A stretch of DNA of 64,000 bases from Pseudonocardia sp. T1-2H (GTDB lineage Bacteria; Actinomycetota; Actinomycetes; Mycobacteriales; Pseudonocardiaceae): contig NZ_JBBPCL010000001.1 of assembly GCF_038039215.1 (NCBI RefSeq), forward strand, positions 4,960,001 to 5,024,000, in the 5' to 3' direction. The translations under genes were made by a program, and so were the position numbers. Shown piece after piece: positions 60,989 to 64,000 of this stretch; position 1 is the first letter of the stretch; each line of letters starts with the position of its first letter. Below the pieces are notes generated by a model. That model was not told the origin of the DNA. It saw only the letters and a program-made list of their open reading frames with translations, and did not search any database.

Positions 60989-61354
60989 ATGCCGGAGTAC
61001 GAGAAGGCCATGCAGCCCGATGACATCACCCGCTTGTTCGTCGAACGATCCAACGCCGGTGACGCGGCCGGGGTCGCCGCACTCTACGAACAAGACGCGG
61101 TGATGGCCTACCCACCCGGCGCCACGACGGTAGGCCGGGAGGCGATCCGCGCACTGTGGGAAAAGGTCCTGGCCAACGGTCCCCACTTCGAGCCGGAGCA
61201 ACCGCTGCCGACGTTGATCAGCGGCGAGATCGCCCTCACCTCGACCCCGCCGAAGGACGGGAGCGGCGCCCGCGCGCAGGTCGTCCGGCGTCAGCCCGAC
61301 GGAAGCTGGCCACGCCTGCTCGACCAGCCGGAGTTCGTTACCCCAACCCGCTGA
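60989..61354 (+). CDS. SnoaL/NTF2-like (DUF4440-type) protein
   Basis: A 121-residue protein of the cystatin/NTF2-like fold: a helix with DDITRLFVERSNAGDAAGVAALYEQDAV (shown in part), then GREAIRALWEKVL and a C-terminal sheet ending DGSWPRLLDQ. Members are small isomerases, cyclases or ligand-binding proteins. No catalytic role can be assigned. It is divergent from, and probably controlled by, the LysR regulator. 61355-61567 downstream shows no gene. Confidence 0.78.
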   Translation: MPEYEKAMQPDDITRLFVERSNAGDAAGVAALYEQDAVMAYPPGATTVGREAIRALWEKVLANGPHFEPEQPLPTLISGEIALTSTPPKDGSGARAQVVRRQPDGSWPRLLDQPEFVTPTR

Positions 61355-61567
61355 ACCACCCGCCACTACGTTGACCCACCTACCGACGCGGCAATGACAC
61401 CGAGACACCGACAACCGATATGAGAAGCATGATCAGGCTTGCCCTCGGACAGTGGTTACGTCGTTCCGCACCATGGCACTTGGGCATGGCCTGGACACGG
61501 GTCGGGCTCCGGCATTTCCTCTGCTGTGGTGTCACACCCGCGAAACATCGGGAGTTCCGCACGGGCG

Positions 61568-61855
61568 GCGGGCGCCGTGCTGCGGCGTTCCGAGCTCGCG
61601 AACCTCCTGGTCGAGGATGTCAGCGCGCACGACCGCGGGCTGGTCCTCAGCCTGCCACGGTCGAAGACGAACCAGCGCGGCGAGGAGCACCAGCTCGTCG
61701 TGCTCCCCCGCGCCGGGCGCCGGGCACACTGCCCGGTCACCGCCGGCATCGCCAGCGGGCCGGTGTTCCGCAAGATCAGCCGGGGTAACCGGGTCCTGGG
61801 CCGCGCCCTGCACCCCGAGCCGATCAACGACCTGGTCCAGGCCGCGATCGGCCGG
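61568..61855 (+). pseudogene. tyrosine recombinase (integrase) fragment 2
   Basis: About 96 codons read AGAVLRRSELANLLVEDVSA, LVLSLPRSKTNQRGEEHQLV and CPVTAGIASGPVFRKISRGN. They include the first catalytic Arg (LRRSEL) and the KT motif of tyrosine integrases. The HxxR and Tyr region is missing and the N-terminal domain is lost. It differs from fragment 1, so at least two elements left scars here. Confidence 0.7.
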
Positions 61856-61898
61856 TCGACATGCGCCACGGCCGGGAGGCGCAGGTCACCCCCGCCCG

Positions 61899-61925
61899 TG
61901 TCACAGGGAGTCGCGCTACCCCGTC
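61899..61925 (+). promoter_or_regulatory. ECF41-type promoter
   Basis: TGTCACA, exactly 16 nt, then CGTC. This is the published promoter pattern of ECF41 sigma factors. It lies 40 bp before the carboxymuconolactone-decarboxylase-family gene, whose downstream neighbour is an ECF41 sigma factor. Confidence 0.88.
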
Positions 61926-61964
61926 TCAGGAGGTGTAGCCACTCACGACCACGAGGAGCACACC

Positions 61965-62438
61965 ATGGACGCGCGCCTGAACTTCTTCGCCGACCCGACC
62001 GCCGGCAAGGTCCTCAAGCACTTCCTGTCGACGGGCCGGATCGTCAAGGACTCGCCGCTGCCGGCCGCCACGCAGGAGCTGGTGGCGCTTCGCGTCAGCC
62101 AGATCAACGGCTGTGCCGTCTGCATCGATATGCACACCAAGGAGGCCGCCGCTGCCGGTGAGGCCCCGGTGCGGCTCAACCTGGTCGCGGCGTGGCGGGA
62201 GGCCACGGTCTTCACCGAGGCCGAGCGCGCCGCGCTGGAGCTGGCGGAGGAGGGGACCCGGGTCGCGGATGCGGGCACCGGGGTCACCGACGAGGTGTGG
62301 GCCTACGCCGGCAAGCACTACGACGAGGAGCAGCTCACCGCGCTGGTGATCGTGGTCTCCTTCATGAACGCGGTGAACCGGCTGAACATCATCTCCCGGC
62401 AGCCGGCCGGCGACTACGAGCCCGGGCAGTTCCACTGA
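61965..62438 (+). CDS. carboxymuconolactone decarboxylase/AhpD family protein (ECF41 partner)
   Basis: A 157-residue AhpD-like helical protein. It has the redox motif CAVCIDMH (C-x2-C-x3-H) near residue 48 and AVNRLN near the end. Such proteins act as peroxidase partners or decarboxylases. The start is the ATG behind GAGGAG. It lies 28 bp before the ECF41 sigma gene, the typical ECF41 arrangement, and behind an ECF41 promoter, so both are probably autoregulated. Confidence 0.92.
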   Translation: MDARLNFFADPTAGKVLKHFLSTGRIVKDSPLPAATQELVALRVSQINGCAVCIDMHTKEAAAAGEAPVRLNLVAAWREATVFTEAERAALELAEEGTRVADAGTGVTDEVWAYAGKHYDEEQLTALVIVVSFMNAVNRLNIISRQPAGDYEPGQFH

Positions 62439-62466
62439 TCGGCATCGGCCTCGAGGAGGATGCGGT

Positions 62467-63390
62467 ATGGGCAAGGCCGAGGAGTTCGAGGAGCTGCGGC
62501 CGTTGCTGTTCTCGATCGCCTACCGGGTCCTGGGCAGCGTGGGTGAGGCCGAGGACGCGGTACAGGAGACCTGGCTGCGCTTCGACGGCTCGGCGACGCG
62601 GCCCACGTCGACCAAGGCCTTCCTCTCGGCGACGGTCACGCGGATCTCGATCGACGTGCTCCGTTCCGCGCGGGTGCGGCGGGAGGCGTACGTGGGCTCG
62701 TGGTTGCCTGAGCCGCTGCTGAGCGATCCCTACCAGGATCCGGCGCGGTCGGCGGAGCTGGCCGATTCGGTGTCGATGGCGGCGCTGCTGCTGCTGGAGC
62801 GGCTCAGCCCGCTGGAGCGGGCGGTGTTCGTGCTGCGGGAGGTGTTCGCCTTCGGGTTCGACGAGGTCGCGGCGGCGGTGGGGCGTTCCGAGTCGGCGTG
62901 CCGGCAGCTGCTGGTGCGGGCGAGGCGGCACATGGAGGCCGGGCGGCCGCGCTTCGAAGCGGACCGGCAGGAGCGGCAGGGGCTGGCGGACCGGTTCTTC
63001 GACGCGCTGAAGGACGGCGATGTCGGCGGGCTGCAGGACCTGCTCGCCGCCGATGTGCAGCTGGTCGGCGACGGCGGCGGCAGGGCCCCGCAGCTGGCCC
63101 GGGCCGTCGCGGGGGCGGAGAACGTCGCCCGGGTGCTGGGCACGGTCTTCCCCTGGCTGATCCGGATCGACGTGTCGTTCGAGCCACAGGAGGTCAACGG
63201 CCAGCCCGGCGCGATCTTCCGCGACCGGGACGGCAAGGTGCTCTACGCCCTGGCTCTCGACGTGCTCGACGGGAAGATCCAGACCATCCGCGGGGTGATC
63301 AACCCCGACAAGCTCGGCCACATCGGGCCGGTCGCCGACGCCTGGGCCGTCGATCGCGAGGTCAAGCGGACCCGCCGGCAGCCCCACTGA
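62467..63390 (+). CDS. ECF41 family sigma factor (SigJ-like)
   Basis: A 307-residue sigma factor. Region 2 (about 5-75: FSIAYRVLGSVGEAEDAVQE) and region 4 (about 110-165: LSPLERAVFVLREVFAFGFD) are followed by a C-terminal SnoaL-like domain. The ECF41 hallmarks are present: WLPEP in the linker (about 80), DGGG (about 200) and NPDKL near the end, which are known to tune activity without a separate anti-sigma factor. It is in an operon with the AhpD-family protein. Confidence 0.95.
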   Translation: MGKAEEFEELRPLLFSIAYRVLGSVGEAEDAVQETWLRFDGSATRPTSTKAFLSATVTRISIDVLRSARVRREAYVGSWLPEPLLSDPYQDPARSAELADSVSMAALLLLERLSPLERAVFVLREVFAFGFDEVAAAVGRSESACRQLLVRARRHMEAGRPRFEADRQERQGLADRFFDALKDGDVGGLQDLLAADVQLVGDGGGRAPQLARAVAGAENVARVLGTVFPWLIRIDVSFEPQEVNGQPGAIFRDRDGKVLYALALDVLDGKIQTIRGVINPDKLGHIGPVADAWAVDREVKRTRRQPH

Positions 63391-63482
63391 CCTGCCAGCC
63401 TCACCGCGATGACGTCGCTCCGCGGACACCCGGGTGGGCGTCCCGGGCCCCCGGGACCACGCCCGCGAGGGCGGCGTCAGCT

Positions 63483-63599
63483 TTGCGCGCCTATCCACAG
63501 CTGCGGATCGCCGAAGGCCGTAACCCGCAGCCCAGCGCAGGGCTGATCGACTCCCAGACGGTGAAGGGTGCCGACACTGTCGGGCGCGAGTCCCGCGGT
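63483..63599 (+). pseudogene. IS5-family transposase fragment
   Basis: Thirty-nine codons read LRAYPQLRIAEGRNPQPSAG then LIDSQTVKGADTVGRESRG, the region around the first DDE Asp (IDSQSVK) in IS5-type transposases. The rest is gone; the fragment ends at the stop of the convergent cyclase-family gene. 63391-63482 shows no gene. Confidence 0.7.
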
Positions 63600-64000
63600 C
63601 AGAATGTGGCGATCGGGTTGACCGGGCTGCCGGACGTACCGGCGAAGCGGACCGGCGCGACTGCGAGATGGAAGTCCCACTGGCCGAGCTCGGCAGCCGT
63701 CGTCGCGCACACCTCCAGGTCGCAGTTGTCGAGCAGCCACAGACCCATCGCAACGAGGCTCACGGCGTGAACCGGCATCAACACGTCTTCGTACCCCGAC
63801 GGCTGAACGTCCTGGGGGGTGTCAGCGCCGATCAGCGCGACCTCCCGTTCATGCAGCCACGGCAGGCAGGACGCGTGCCAGCCGGCCTGCGTGAAACCGC
63901 TGGCCTCACCGGCCTCGTGCCGGACGCGGCCATAGCCCGTCCGCAGGAGTACCGCATCGCCGGATCGCACCCGCACACCCTGGCGACGCTCGGCCTCCTC
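63599..64000 (-). CDS. cyclase family protein (kynurenine formamidase-like), 5' end outside window
   Basis: The last 133 or so residues of a metal-dependent hydrolase of the cyclase/Kyn-formamidase family (PF04199). Visible features are GDAVLLRTGYGR, GFTQAGWHASCLPWLHEREV, ALIGADTPQDVQP, and the typical C-terminus GTSGSPVNPIATF. The catalytic HxGTHxDxP motif would lie upstream, outside the window. Substrate unknown. Confidence 0.82.
   Translation of the reverse strand, partial: EEAERRQGVRVRSGDAVLLRTGYGRVRHEAGEASGFTQAGWHASCLPWLHEREVALIGADTPQDVQPSGYEDVLMPVHAVSLVAMGLWLLDNCDLEVCATTAAELGQWDFHLAVAPVRFAGTSGSPVNPIATF

Noticed and set aside
1-64000. CRISPR array, rRNA genes or replication origin
   Set aside because: No regularly spaced direct repeats, rRNA segments or clustered DnaA-box region were noticed on reading; only short in-gene tandem repeats were found.

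Overview
The window is chromosomal DNA from a very GC-rich actinobacterium, most likely of the Pseudonocardia type (Pseudonocardiaceae). This rests on gene order and protein style (tig-clpP1-clpP2-clpX, gltB-gltD, ECF41 sigma factor, F420/deazaflavin-type nitroreductase, MpaB/DUF2236 oxygenase, many GTG starts), not on a database match.

Layout. 1-4 kb: the proteostasis block tig, clpP1, clpP2, clpX (minus strand), with a ClgR-like operator before clpP1. 4.2-6.9 kb: an ECF sigma factor, an anti-sigma-like zinc finger fused to an Asp23/Gls24 domain, two more Asp23-like proteins and a FhuF-like Fe-S protein. 7.4-13.5 kb: glutamate synthase gltB-gltD. 13.6-25.3 kb: mixed metabolism and transport (CDF exporter, nitroreductase with paired operators, DedA, DUF1697, UbiB/ABC1 kinase, two MFS carriers, acyl-CoA synthetase, GNAT, benzoylformate decarboxylase-like enzyme coupled to an aromatic-acid carrier).

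25.4-54.7 kb is the most interesting part. It holds three NarL-type histidine kinase/response regulator pairs, a lone receiver protein, and secreted or envelope proteins: a lytic transglycosylase, two Tat-exported multicopper oxidases each followed by a 4-TM protein, signal peptidase I, a GH16 glucanase, a Rieske lipoprotein, an animal-type haem peroxidase, an NlpC/P60 hydrolase, a PAP2/kinase-like/flippase-like fusion and an FN3 protein. Eleven non-coding sites here share one promoter module: a palindrome of the type ACCCC(C)-N6-GGGG, a second C-tract and a terminal GGCTG, with the start-to-GGCTG length fixed at 41-42 nt in nine of ten copies where it can be measured. This suggests one envelope/redox regulon run by the resident two-component systems.

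54.7-64 kb is accessory and partly decayed: a homoserine acetyltransferase-like fragment, rifampin phosphotransferase with a rifamycin-associated element (RAE) upstream, two tyrosine-integrase remnants, a tRNA-Gly 3' fragment (probable att scar), a VapBC toxin-antitoxin pair, TetR and IS5 remnants, a LysR/NTF2-like divergent pair, and an ECF41 sigma factor with its carboxymuconolactone-decarboxylase-family partner behind an exact ECF41-type promoter.

Caution: eight otherwise intact genes carry a one-base deletion, mostly in short G or C runs. In every case adding one base restores a full-length product, so sequencing or assembly error is the likeliest cause. They are listed as genes with the break position given.
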